A DNA stretch of 30,045 bases from an uncultured Bacteroidales bacterium (GTDB lineage: Bacteria; Bacteroidota; Bacteroidia; Bacteroidales; UBA932), in contig CAKVAS010000026.1 of assembly GCA_934725015.1 (NCBI GenBank), positions 1 to 30,045 on the forward strand, given 5' to 3'. This document shows, piece by piece, positions 22,207 to 29,566 of this stretch. The notes beneath the pieces are model-generated. The model did no database searches and was not told the DNA's origin. It saw nothing but the letters and a program-made list of their open reading frames with translations. Both the position numbers and the translations under genes were made by a program. Position 1 is the stretch's first letter. The number at the start of each line of letters is the position of its first letter.

Positions 22207-23430
22207 ATGAAAAACAGAGTGGTGATAACGGGGCTGGGAATATGGTCCTGCATAGGAAAGAACATCGGCGAGGTGCGTGACTCGCTGTGGAACGGACGGC
22301 CGGGGATTGTGCTGGACCCAGCCCGCAAGGAACTGGGCTTCAGGAGCGCGCTGACGGGAAAGGTTGAGATGCCGGAGCTGAAGGGGCTGCTGTCCCGCGC
22401 ACAGCGGAACTATATGCCGGAGCAGGCGAAATACGCCTACTGCGCGACATCGGAGGCCCTTCGCAATGCGCGGATAGACCAGGATTGGCTGGACAGCCAT
22501 GAGGTCGGGATTCTCTACGGCGGGGACAGCTCCGTGGAACCTGCCGTGAAGGCCGTTGACACGGTGCGCGGGAAAAGGGACACGGTGATGTGCGGTTCGG
22601 GAGCAATCTTCCAGTCGATGAACTCAACCGTGACCATGAACCTCAGCTGCATTTTTCACCTCAAGGGAATAAACATGACCGTTTCCGGAGCCTGCGCAAG
22701 CGGCTCGCACGCCATCGGACTGGCGTCCCTGCTGATTGCGGACGGGCTGCAGGACATGGTTGTCTGCGGCGGAGCGCAGGAAGTCAATCCCTGGGCGGTC
22801 TGCTCCTTCGACGGAATTTCCGCATTTTCCACCCGTGAGGACGCTCCCGAACAGGCCTCGCGGCCCTTCGACCGCGACCGTGACGGCCTTGTCCCGAGCG
22901 GAGGCGCCGCGACGGTAATCCTTGAAAGCTACGAGTCTGCCTTGCGTCGCGGCGCTCCGATTCTTGCCGAGGTTCTCGGCTACGGCTTCTCCTCCAACGG
23001 CGACCACATATCCTCTCCCAACGTCGACGGACCGGTGCGCTCCCTGGAGATGGCCCTGCGCCGCTCCGGACTTCACGCCTCCGACATCGGCTACATCAAC
23101 GCCCACGCAACCTCCACTCACGTCGGGGACGCGAACGAGGCCAAGGCTCTCCTTAAGGTTTTCGGCGAGCGAAGCGTCGAGGTCACGAGCTCCAAGTCCC
23201 AGACCGGTCACGAGATGTGGATGGCCGGGGCCAGCGAGGTGATTTATTCCCTGCTGATGATGAAGGGCGGCTTCATAGCCCCGAACCTCAACTTCGAGAA
23301 TCCGGACGAGGACTCCGCGCACCTGCTCATTCCGTCCGTGCGCGTCGAGAAGCGCTTTGACACATTCCTTTCCAATTCCTTCGGCTTCGGAGGGACAAAC
23401 TCATCATTGATAATCAGGGATATGCGTTAG
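22207..23430 (+). CDS. Beta-ketoacyl-ACP synthase (KS4), FabF/ApeR-like
   Basis: A 407-residue condensing enzyme with all catalytic residues: Cys163 in SGACASG, His300 in NAHATST, Lys330 in SSKSQ and His335 in TGHE. The C-terminal NSFGFGGTNSSLI is intact. It is the most canonical of the four cluster KS-family proteins and has no low-complexity insertions. FabG follows after 24 bases. It may carry out the first condensation with the starter unit or general extension, as a separate homodimeric KS alongside the KS2/KS3 pair. The purine-rich tandem repeat directly before the ATG could influence its translation. Confidence 0.92.
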   Translation: MKNRVVITGLGIWSCIGKNIGEVRDSLWNGRPGIVLDPARKELGFRSALTGKVEMPELKGLLSRAQRNYMPEQAKYAYCATSEALRNARIDQDWLDSHEVGILYGGDSSVEPAVKAVDTVRGKRDTVMCGSGAIFQSMNSTVTMNLSCIFHLKGINMTVSGACASGSHAIGLASLLIADGLQDMVVCGGAQEVNPWAVCSFDGISAFSTREDAPEQASRPFDRDRDGLVPSGGAATVILESYESALRRGAPILAEVLGYGFSSNGDHISSPNVDGPVRSLEMALRRSGLHASDIGYINAHATSTHVGDANEAKALLKVFGERSVEVTSSKSQTGHEMWMAGASEVIYSLLMMKGGFIAPNLNFENPDEDSAHLLIPSVRVEKRFDTFLSNSFGFGGTNSSLIIRDMR

Positions 23431-23454
23431 CGCGATCCCGAAAAACCGAGAAAT

Positions 23455-24177
23455 ATGAAGACTGCATTGGTTACCGGCGGAAGCCGTGGAATAGGACGCG
23501 CGGTGTGCGTCGAACTGGCAAAGAGAGGATACCACGTGATTGTGAACTATGTTTCCAACGAGGCCAAGGCTCTGGAGACCCTGACTCAGATTCGCGAGGC
23601 CGGGGGCGACGGGGAACTGCTGAAGTTCGACGTCGCGGACAGGGCGGCTGTCACCGATGCCCTGAACGGCTGGGCGGACAGGCATCCGGGGGAATATGTC
23701 GAGGTTCTGGTGAACAATGCCGGCATGCGGCGCGACAATCTGCTGGTCTGGATGGAGGACGAGGACTGGGACCGGGTGCTCGATACGAGCCTCGGAGGGT
23801 TTTATAATGTGACGCGGCAGCTGATTAAGCCGATGATTCTCAAGAAGTTCGGACGTGTGGTCAATGTGGCGTCCCTCTCCGGGCTCAAGGGACTGCCGGG
23901 ACAGTGCAACTACTCTGCGGCAAAGGGAGGCCTCATCGCCGCGACCAAGGCTCTGGCCCAGGAGGTCGCCAGAAAGGGCGTGACGGTCAATGCCGTGGCT
24001 CCGGGCTTCATCCGCACGGACATGGTCGAGGGGCTTGACGAGGCGGAGCTTCGAAGGACAATTCCGGCGGGACGCTTCGGGACACCCGGGGAGGTTGCCT
24101 CGCTTGTCGGCTTCCTCGTCTCTGAAGAGGCGGCCTACATAACCGGTCAGTGCATCGGGATAAACGGCGGATTGTAA
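23455..24177 (+). CDS. fabG: 3-oxoacyl-ACP reductase, FabG family (ApeQ-like)
   Basis: A 240-residue classical short-chain dehydrogenase. The cofactor loop is TGGSRGIG near the N-terminus, followed by NNAG, catalytic Ser140 (VASLSG), and Tyr153 and Lys157 in YSAAKGG. The C-terminus TGQCIGINGGL is that of FabG. It reduces 3-oxoacyl-ACP with NADPH. It is the only ketoreductase seen in the cluster, so it would act in each extension cycle before the dehydratases. The symbol denotes the family; the housekeeping fatty-acid gene is probably elsewhere. Confidence 0.92.
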   Translation: MKTALVTGGSRGIGRAVCVELAKRGYHVIVNYVSNEAKALETLTQIREAGGDGELLKFDVADRAAVTDALNGWADRHPGEYVEVLVNNAGMRRDNLLVWMEDEDWDRVLDTSLGGFYNVTRQLIKPMILKKFGRVVNVASLSGLKGLPGQCNYSAAKGGLIAATKALAQEVARKGVTVNAVAPGFIRTDMVEGLDEAELRRTIPAGRFGTPGEVASLVGFLVSEEAAYITGQCIGINGGL

Positions 24178-24196
24178 GGCGTACTTTTTGCTGAAG

Positions 24197-24240
24197 GCGT
24201 GCGGCTCCGACGGAGAACCTGAGCCGGCGGAGCCGCACGC
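24197..24240. terminator. 13-bp inverted repeat between fabG and the HAD gene
   Basis: GCGTGCGGCTCCG at 24197-24209 pairs perfectly with CGGAGCCGCACGC at 24228-24240 around an 18-base loop. It follows the last core biosynthetic gene. No T tract follows, so it is a hairpin of uncertain function: attenuator, processing site or weak terminator. Confidence 0.45.
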
Positions 24241-24244
24241 AGAA

Positions 24245-24901
24245 ATGTATATAGGAGACAAGCTTTTCATATTCGACCTCGACGGAACTCTCATCGATTC
24301 CGTCGCTGACCTCGCCGCAGCCGGGAACCACACGCTGGCCCTGCACGGCTACCCTACGCACCCACTTGAGTCCTACTACAAGTTTGTCGGCAACGGAATC
24401 GGCAAGCTCATGGAACGGGCGCTCCCCGAAGGCTCCAGGCAGCTTGCGGACTCCCTGCTGGACGATTTCCGCGCCTACTACAACGTCCATCTCGCGGACA
24501 ACACGAAGCCATATCCCGGAATCCCCGAACTTCTCGCCTTCATTCAGTCTCAGGGCGCGAAGATAGCCGTCGCCTCGAACAAGTATCAGGCTGCCACAGA
24601 GATGCTTGTCGGCAAGCTGTTTCCCGACATCCGTTTCAGTTCCATACACGGCCAGCGCGAAGGCGTCGCCCGCAAGCCCGACCCCGAGGTCGTGTTTGAG
24701 ATTGCCGAGGAGTCCGGTGCAAGGCTCTCGGACATCATCTATGTGGGCGATTCCGACGTTGATATGCGCACGGCTGCCAATGCCGACGTCCGTGCGATAG
24801 GCGTGACCTACGGCTTCTGTCCCGCCGAGACCGTAGCGTCCTTCCATCCGTGGGAAACGGCCCGCTCGGCTGCGGAGATAATGGCTATCCTCGAAGCCTG
24901 A
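24245..24901 (+). CDS. HAD-family phosphatase, phosphoglycolate phosphatase-like
   Basis: A 218-residue HAD hydrolase. FIFDLDGTLIDS holds nucleophile Asp11 and acid/base Asp13; IAVASNK is motif II; RKPDPEVVF supplies the motif III lysine; IIYVGDSDVDM is motif IV. A helical cap (about residues 20-85) places it with Gph/beta-phosphoglucomutase-like enzymes. I start at ATG 24245 because the upstream extension lies in the hairpin. It follows fabG on the same strand, but this may be a housekeeping gene rather than part of the pathway. Confidence 0.85.
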   Translation: MYIGDKLFIFDLDGTLIDSVADLAAAGNHTLALHGYPTHPLESYYKFVGNGIGKLMERALPEGSRQLADSLLDDFRAYYNVHLADNTKPYPGIPELLAFIQSQGAKIAVASNKYQAATEMLVGKLFPDIRFSSIHGQREGVARKPDPEVVFEIAEESGARLSDIIYVGDSDVDMRTAANADVRAIGVTYGFCPAETVASFHPWETARSAAEIMAILEA

Positions 24902-24934
24902 ACGGGCCGTGACGTTTATTTTGGGAAAATTTTA

Positions 24935-27025
24935 CTACTCTTCCTGGATTTGTCCGGCGTAGGCTGACCAGCCTTCTGCGGTTTTGTAGGCAGCTGCGCA
25001 GCCTTTAGGGACATAGATTTTTCCGCTATATGCAGAAGAGTCAGAAATCTTCAATGCGTCTGTCTCTAATGTTACAGGGGTAGTTGAAAGGAGATGAATC
25101 TCTGACAAACTGCTGCTGTATTGGAATGCGTTTGCTCTGATTTTGCTGACATTTGCAGAAATTGTGATCTTCTGGAGGAAACTCATCCTTTCAAAAGCCC
25201 ATGAGCCGATTTCTGTAATCGGTGCCCCTGTCAGGTCAATTGCAGTGATTCCGCTGAATGCAAATGCGGAACTGCCGATGCTTTCAATTGCGGGCAGGCT
25301 TATTTCTCCTGCAATGTTCGCACAGTTGTTGAATCCGCCCTCTCCGATTGTCTTGACTATCTTCAACTGCTCATTGGTGATTTCAAGTTCACTGCAATTC
25401 TGAAAAGCATATTTGCCGACATTCTCCGTGAGGTAGTCAACCGCCGGAAGTTTTTTGCAGTTGCTGAACATATAGTCCGCAATATTGGTGAGCTCCTTGA
25501 GTGTGCCTACACTCTTCAGACTGACACATCTATCAAACATATGATTGCCGGCGCTTGTGAGGCTTCGCAAATCCACGCTTTCCAGACTGCCGCAGTAGGC
25601 AAACGCGTATTCTTCAGCGCGGCTGAGATTGCTCAGGTTTATGCTTTTGAGTTTACTGCAACCTCGAAACGCATTACGATAAACTAATTTAAGATTCGGC
25701 GTGTCACCGACAGATTCAAGACTTGTGTTGCCATAAAATGCATAGTTGGCAATTACGGTGACAGCCGGAAGGCTTATTGACGTGAGGCTTGTATTGCCCG
25801 TGTTTGCATTGACCGTGAATGCGTATTTACCGACACGAGTGATATGTTCTGTATTGTTAATTTTTTTGAGAACTTTGAAATAGCTGAGGTCACTTATCTC
25901 TGTCACTGAGTTTGGCAATGTTATTTCGTATATCGTCTTTTGTGCGAACGCCTCTGTTTCTGTCACTCCCGTGAAATATTGGAACTCGTTGAAGGCGGAA
26001 ACGCTTGATTTCGGCCAGCTCTGGGCTGCAAAATCTTTCATCTGTGTGTCCGTCACCGCAGCCGCCTGAGCCATGGTCAGACAGCCGTCGGAGCCAAACG
26101 CCGTTGCCAACGCCTTTCCAAGCGCCTCATCCTCAAAACTGATGACATTGAAGTCCGTCTTGCCGAGATTCAGCTTGAGTGTTACCTTATGGCCGGCCTG
26201 GAGATTGCTTCCGGCAATAACCTTCGTCTGCGTGAGGGCCGCACCGTCCTTGGTGCAGGTGATGTCAATCCTGACTTTCGTTTCGGTCAAATCCACAGGT
26301 GCAACTACCGCAGTCTTTCCTTGCCACTTCTCGCTCAGGCTCGCAACCGGGTTGCTCACTGAAACATAGTTATAGGATTCCGTCAGCGGTTTATCGGCCT
26401 TGAGGATGTATTTTCCCGTGAAGTGTCTGTTTTCGTCAAGGCTTGTCAGCGTCACCTTCGTCACTGGACATCCGCTGAGGCTCGATGACTTGAACTGGAG
26501 ATCAATGTAGGCGCACTTATGTGTGAATGTCAGCCCCTTTTCAACCAGCTCGGCTTTAGTCCCGGAGAATTTCGCTTCCATTTGGCCCCATTTTCCGGTA
26601 TCACCATCCTGCTCTGCGGCAATCTCAATCACCTGAGTGCCGTCTGAGCTAATCTCGGAATAAGGATAATATGCCGTGAAAGCAATCTGTGTTTCATCAG
26701 TTACCTCGGTCCCCTCTTTGACGGGCACCGTAATCGTCGCTGACGGCTTCCCGTCAAACTCATCCGTTATGGTATAGCATGAACTTCCGTCAACTGCGCT
26801 CCCGTCATCCGCGACAAACCCGACCTTGTCGCCCTTTGCCCAGAGCACGTTCACGCCGTCAATCGTCGTCTTCGTCGTCTGCGGAACATTCGCGCTGACC
26901 TCAATCCCGCGAATGCCGGCTTCGGGCTGTTTCCTGTTCTCAATGTTTTCCTTGCTGCACGCGGCCGTTGCCAGAAGGGCAAGCGCCGCCATAAAGATGT
27001 CCTTTCTCATGATAGTCAAGTTCAT
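24935..27025 (-). CDS. Surface lipoprotein: fimbrillin-like N-terminus fused to BspA-type leucine-rich repeats
   Basis: A 696-residue exported lipoprotein. The signal ends in a lipobox LLATAAC with lipidated Cys23 (start 27025; ATG 27010 is possible). Residues about 35-290 resemble the Mfa/FimA-type fimbrillin domain (WAKGDKVGF, FTAYYPYS, FTHKCAYIDLQF, LQAGHKVTLKLNL). Residues about 370-680 are BspA-like leucine-rich repeats (LRR_5), with recurring AFxxCxxLxSxxLxxL units such as NAFRGCSKLKSINLSNL and YAFAYCGSLESVDLRSL. BspA repeats mediate binding to host matrix or other bacteria. It is preceded, one base away, by a 51-residue ORF and a promoter with a C9 tract, suggesting phase-variable surface display. 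Confidence 0.87.
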   Translation of the reverse strand: MNLTIMRKDIFMAALALLATAACSKENIENRKQPEAGIRGIEVSANVPQTTKTTIDGVNVLWAKGDKVGFVADDGSAVDGSSCYTITDEFDGKPSATITVPVKEGTEVTDETQIAFTAYYPYSEISSDGTQVIEIAAEQDGDTGKWGQMEAKFSGTKAELVEKGLTFTHKCAYIDLQFKSSSLSGCPVTKVTLTSLDENRHFTGKYILKADKPLTESYNYVSVSNPVASLSEKWQGKTAVVAPVDLTETKVRIDITCTKDGAALTQTKVIAGSNLQAGHKVTLKLNLGKTDFNVISFEDEALGKALATAFGSDGCLTMAQAAAVTDTQMKDFAAQSWPKSSVSAFNEFQYFTGVTETEAFAQKTIYEITLPNSVTEISDLSYFKVLKKINNTEHITRVGKYAFTVNANTGNTSLTSISLPAVTVIANYAFYGNTSLESVGDTPNLKLVYRNAFRGCSKLKSINLSNLSRAEEYAFAYCGSLESVDLRSLTSAGNHMFDRCVSLKSVGTLKELTNIADYMFSNCKKLPAVDYLTENVGKYAFQNCSELEITNEQLKIVKTIGEGGFNNCANIAGEISLPAIESIGSSAFAFSGITAIDLTGAPITEIGSWAFERMSFLQKITISANVSKIRANAFQYSSSLSEIHLLSTTPVTLETDALKISDSSAYSGKIYVPKGCAAAYKTAEGWSAYAGQIQEE

Positions 27026-27026
27026 G

Positions 27027-27182
27027 TTAATACTCCGTCTCCTCGCTCTCTCCCCAATAACTTTGTGTCAGAGTCTGTGTCGTGCCCGTGGGGCTTTCGG
27101 CGAAACCACGCTCCGCGCAGATTTCGCAAATTGAAACTTCCGGTGCGTGATACGCCCGGAAAATGCTGCCTTTGCCGTTCAT
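27027..27182 (-). CDS. Small 51-residue ORF coupled to the fimbrillin/BspA lipoprotein
   Basis: Reading the minus strand from ATG 27182 gives a 51-residue ORF ending TAA at 27027, one base before the lipoprotein ATG (TAACATG), an arrangement typical of translational coupling. The product contains AYHAPEVSICEICAERGFAES and an acidic end ESEETEY. It has no signal peptide or known domain that I recognise. A similar pattern, Y-x-[AS]-P-[DE]-V followed by a hydrophobic/acidic alternation and A-x-S, is found in the 51-residue frame at 29400-29556 before the second fimbrillin-like gene. I infer a short gene family associated with fimbrillin-type operons. The start lies about 30 bases after the -7 box. 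Confidence 0.6.
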   Translation of the reverse strand: MNGKGSIFRAYHAPEVSICEICAERGFAESPTGTTQTLTQSYWGESEETEY

Positions 27183-27211
27183 TTTCTTGTAGAATTAAAT
27201 TAAATTTCCGG

Positions 27212-27244
27212 CAAAGGTAGGGGGGGGGATTCATATATGCCAAA
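27212..27244 (-). promoter_or_regulatory. Promoter with a C9 homopolymer in the spacer
   Basis: On the minus strand, TTTG (27244-27241), a 21-base spacer and TACCTTTG (27219-27212) match the Bacteroidetes promoter consensus. The part of the spacer next to the -7 box is a run of nine C (nine G on the plus strand, 27220-27228). Slippage in this run would change the -33/-7 spacing and so the strength of transcription of the small ORF and lipoprotein. Confidence 0.75.
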
Positions 27245-27370
27245 AAATCATTGTCCCATTTTGTTCCTCTGACGCGCGTTTCCGTTTTTGAAGCACTCCT
27301 GAAACCTTCAAAAAATAACCTGCATCATCTTTTTCATCCTTTTCGGTCTAGATCCCTTTTCTGATGCAGT

Positions 27371-28549
27371 TTATTTTTTTCGTGTTTCCTGCGGCTCGTC
27401 GAACGACACCCCGCGCACAATCTCGGGGTCTATCTCCCCGACATATTTCTTGGCCTTGTAGTAGGCCGTCCTCGACGAGAATCCCGCCTCTTCGGCGATT
27501 TCCTCCTGCTTCGCCAGCGGGTGCGCATCCTTGTAGAGCCGGGCATATTCGAGGCGGAACATGTTCACGAGGCTGTAGTAGCCGACCTTAGCGATGAAGC
27601 GGCCTGCCTTTCCCGCATCCCCGTTTCCTATGTCAAGGAGCACCTCGCTCTTGAGCAGATGCGGCTCGCGGAAACGTCGGCGTATCACGGAAAGCACCTT
27701 TTCCCTCACCGCAGGGTCGTCCTCCCCGGCTTCGCCGTCTTTTCCGGTCTGTCCGCAGTCTTCGATTTCCGCAATCTCCTCATCGCTTTCACGTTTGAGA
27801 CTCAGCATCGTGTTGTCTATAGTCTGCGGGAACATCAAACGCTGCGGATGGAGGATTATGCACAGGAAGCGGACCATCCACAGTGACGCGAGAATGTCAG
27901 CCGCGAACTTCACCCAGTGGCTTCCGGAAAGGAAAACCGCCCACATCGCGGCGACCCAGACCAGCGGCATGGCGACCATCATCTTCGCGAATCCCGAGGG
28001 GAAGTCCTCTTCGTTGGAGTAGTTTTCCGTGTTGAACCGGTCGATTGTCCGTTTCAGATCCGCGAGCACGGCTGCCATCATTCCTGTCTGTACGAGGCTC
28101 AGTGCTCCTGCCCCCATACGGAGTTCCCTGCCGTGCCGTGCAATCCATGTGTCCCCGCCGGCGAGGAGCGCGGCGAGGAGCACCGCTATGCACAGCGCCG
28201 GAGTCATGAGAATGAATTGTCGGAAAACCTTCTTCCGACCTGTTCCGAAACTGCTGAAGTAGCGTGCTATGAGCAGCGCGAAGCCTGCCGGGTAGTAGAT
28301 GATGCCCCAGATTCTCGCGTAAGTCCACACTGCGGGGTCTTCCGGCGCGAGGACATAGGGAAACAGTGTCAGCAGCGCGGAGTAGAACAGCGCTGTCTGT
28401 CGCCGGGCCGGATAGAAATATCTCTCATGCTCCGAGAACGGTCTGCACATATGCCCCAGTCTGATGCGTCCGCATATTACCCCCGTGGCGATGAACACGA
28501 GACCCGCGCCGGCGAAGACTTCTTCTGAACTGATGTCAATGGGAAACAT
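27371..28549 (-). CDS. Membrane-anchored helix-turn-helix regulator
   Basis: A 392-residue protein. The first 240 residues contain about seven hydrophobic helices (for example VFAGAGLVFIATGVICG, LFYSALLTLFPYVL, IYYPAGFALLIARYF, FILMTPALCIAVLLAALLA, MMVAMPLVWVAAMWAVFL). A charged linker (about 265-295) leads to a C-terminal region with VNMFRLEYARLYKDAHPLAKQ / EEIAEEAGFSSRTAYYKAKK, which looks like an AraC-like second HTH. Integral-membrane AraC-like regulators are common in Bacteroidales near surface-protein genes. Its position next to, and on the same strand as, the lipoprotein operon suggests it controls one or both fimbrillin-like genes; this is inference. The upstream region has a TAATTTTG box on the minus strand (28610-28603). 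Confidence 0.78.
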   Translation of the reverse strand: MFPIDISSEEVFAGAGLVFIATGVICGRIRLGHMCRPFSEHERYFYPARRQTALFYSALLTLFPYVLAPEDPAVWTYARIWGIIYYPAGFALLIARYFSSFGTGRKKVFRQFILMTPALCIAVLLAALLAGGDTWIARHGRELRMGAGALSLVQTGMMAAVLADLKRTIDRFNTENYSNEEDFPSGFAKMMVAMPLVWVAAMWAVFLSGSHWVKFAADILASLWMVRFLCIILHPQRLMFPQTIDNTMLSLKRESDEEIAEIEDCGQTGKDGEAGEDDPAVREKVLSVIRRRFREPHLLKSEVLLDIGNGDAGKAGRFIAKVGYYSLVNMFRLEYARLYKDAHPLAKQEEIAEEAGFSSRTAYYKAKKYVGEIDPEIVRGVSFDEPQETRKK

Positions 28550-28643
28550 ATTCTCTTGCTATTTCTTTTCTGTTACAAACTGACTTTCGTGCAAATGTCC
28601 TGCAAAATTATACCCGAATGTTTGAATTTCCAAGCAAAAATTT

Positions 28644-28674
28644 TTTGCCATATAGAAAAATAGTCTTATACTTG
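28644..28674 (+). promoter_or_regulatory. Promoter of the small acidic protein gene
   Basis: TTTG at 28644-28647, a 19-base spacer and TATACTTG at 28667-28674 match TTTG...TAnnTTTG with one mismatch. The predicted transcript would have a leader of about 25 bases before ATG 28705. It is divergent from the membrane regulator gene. Confidence 0.65.
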
Positions 28675-28704
28675 CACCGCAATTTGAAAAAAGAAGAAAA
28701 CGAT

Positions 28705-29052
28705 ATGGAAACTAAGAAAAGGCGCGTAGTGAGCTACGAGAATATGGACGAGGCTCTGGCGGCCGCGTTCAACGAGAAATACCCCAAGGGATTCAGCGAC
28801 TATCTCCCTGATTTGAAGGAATATCCTAAGCCGGACGGCACATCGTTCTATGCAGTGACAATCGAGACCGATGACGCCATATGTCTCGTGAAGATAAAGA
28901 TTCGCACGGATGACGCGGAGGAAATCGAGAGGTGGCTCGACAGCGATGACGACGACGAGGAGGACGATGCATCAGGCGAGGAGAACGGCGACGCCCTTCC
29001 TGACGACAACATATCCCAGTACTCCAGCGGTGACGATGACACTGCGGAGTAA
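28705..29052 (+). CDS. Small acidic conserved protein of unknown function
   Basis: A 115-residue cytoplasmic protein with a basic start (METKKRRVVSYENM) and a very acidic tail from about residue 72, including a DSDDDDEEDD run. The central part (KYPKGFSDYLPDLKEY, SFYAVTIETDDAICLVKIKI) resembles short Bacteroidales proteins of unknown function that are often wrongly labelled DNA primase. I start at ATG 28705, since an upstream in-frame ATG at 28618 lies before the promoter. The gene is a single unit with its own promoter and a clear terminator. The function is unknown. Confidence 0.82.
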   Translation: METKKRRVVSYENMDEALAAAFNEKYPKGFSDYLPDLKEYPKPDGTSFYAVTIETDDAICLVKIKIRTDDAEEIERWLDSDDDDEEDDASGEENGDALPDDNISQYSSGDDDTAE

Positions 29053-29121
29053 CATTTCCACGACATATCATTCGGCAGTCGCACGATTCCGCATATCGAA
29101 GACCGTCGATCACCAATATTG

Positions 29122-29149
29122 AACCGGCAATTCCCCTTGCCGGTTTTTT
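29122..29149 (+). terminator. Rho-independent terminator
   Basis: AACCGGCAA (29122-29130) pairs with TTGCCGGTT (29137-29145) around a six-base loop, and T bases run through 29144-29149. It ends transcription of the small acidic protein gene 70 bases after its stop. Confidence 0.85.
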
Positions 29150-29234
29150 CATCCCCCTTCATCCTCTCACCTTCCCTTTCCCTTTCCCTTTTGCCTCCCC
29201 CAATCCTGTCCCCCCTCCCTTGTCATGTCGAACG

Positions 29235-29277
29235 CACGGCTCTTTCATTTTGAAGGTGTCTAAATGAAAGAGCCGTG
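29235..29277. repeat. Perfect 16-bp inverted repeat
   Basis: CACGGCTCTTTCATTT at 29235-29250 and its exact reverse complement at 29262-29277 flank an 11-base loop. No T tract follows on either strand. It lies in the 347-base gene-free stretch 29053-29399, which otherwise holds only the terminator at 29122 and the promoter at 29296. TGTCATGTCGAACG just before it (29221-29234) resembles the start of the dispersed repeat family. Confidence 0.7.
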
Positions 29278-29295
29278 TCTGACGTGCAACCGGGG

Positions 29296-29326
29296 TTTGA
29301 CGCTTTGAATTTTTTCATTACATTTG
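29296..29326 (+). promoter_or_regulatory. Promoter of the second fimbrillin-like operon
   Basis: TTTG at 29296-29299, a 19-base spacer and TACATTTG at 29319-29326 give a full match to the Bacteroidetes consensus. Transcription would start near 29332 and run through the 29400-29556 frame to the lipoprotein at 29567. Confidence 0.7.
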
Positions 29327-29399
29327 CGGAGATTTTACCCGATGCAGCTGCGTCTGCGGAAGAATGATCTGAAATATACAAACGTAGAATATGACTGAA

Positions 29400-29556
29400 A
29401 TGTACTGTGAAAATTTTTCAATAGGGGGGGGACAATGATACCCGTCCTTATGTTTCGCCTGACGTAGAGGTGATCGGAATTGAACTGCAGAGTTGCGTGA
29501 TGGCCGGCAGCGATGTCCACACGGAGAAGTTGGTTAATGAGGATTTTGAATGGTAG
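29400..29556 (+). pseudogene. Small ORF interrupted at a G8 tract, upstream of the second fimbrillin-like gene
   Basis: From ATG 29400 the frame reads MYCENFSIGG and then hits a run of eight G (29424-29431), after which a stop follows within three codons. With one G fewer (or two more) the frame continues into TRPYVSPDVEVIGIELQS and CVMAGSDVHTEKLVNEDFEW and ends at TAG 29554-29556, giving 51 residues. This is the same length and general pattern as the ORF at 27027-27182, which also precedes a fimbrillin-like lipoprotein. The lipoprotein ATG is 10 bases after the stop. The frame may be phase-variable, a true pseudogene, or intact with a homopolymer sequencing error. Confidence 0.5.
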
Positions 29557-29566
29557 GGGCTTGGCT

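Noticed and set aside
27022..27243. 73-residue minus-strand frame overlapping the lipoprotein leader
   Set aside because: It starts upstream of the -7 box, so it would not be transcribed as a whole, and is Arg/Gly-rich with no motif. The frame at 27027-27182 fits the promoter and the lipoprotein start better.
27320..27369. Inverted repeat CTGCATCA...TGATGCAG at the 3' end of the membrane regulator gene
   Set aside because: Only 8-bp arms with a 34-base T-rich spacer; not convincing as a terminator or operator.
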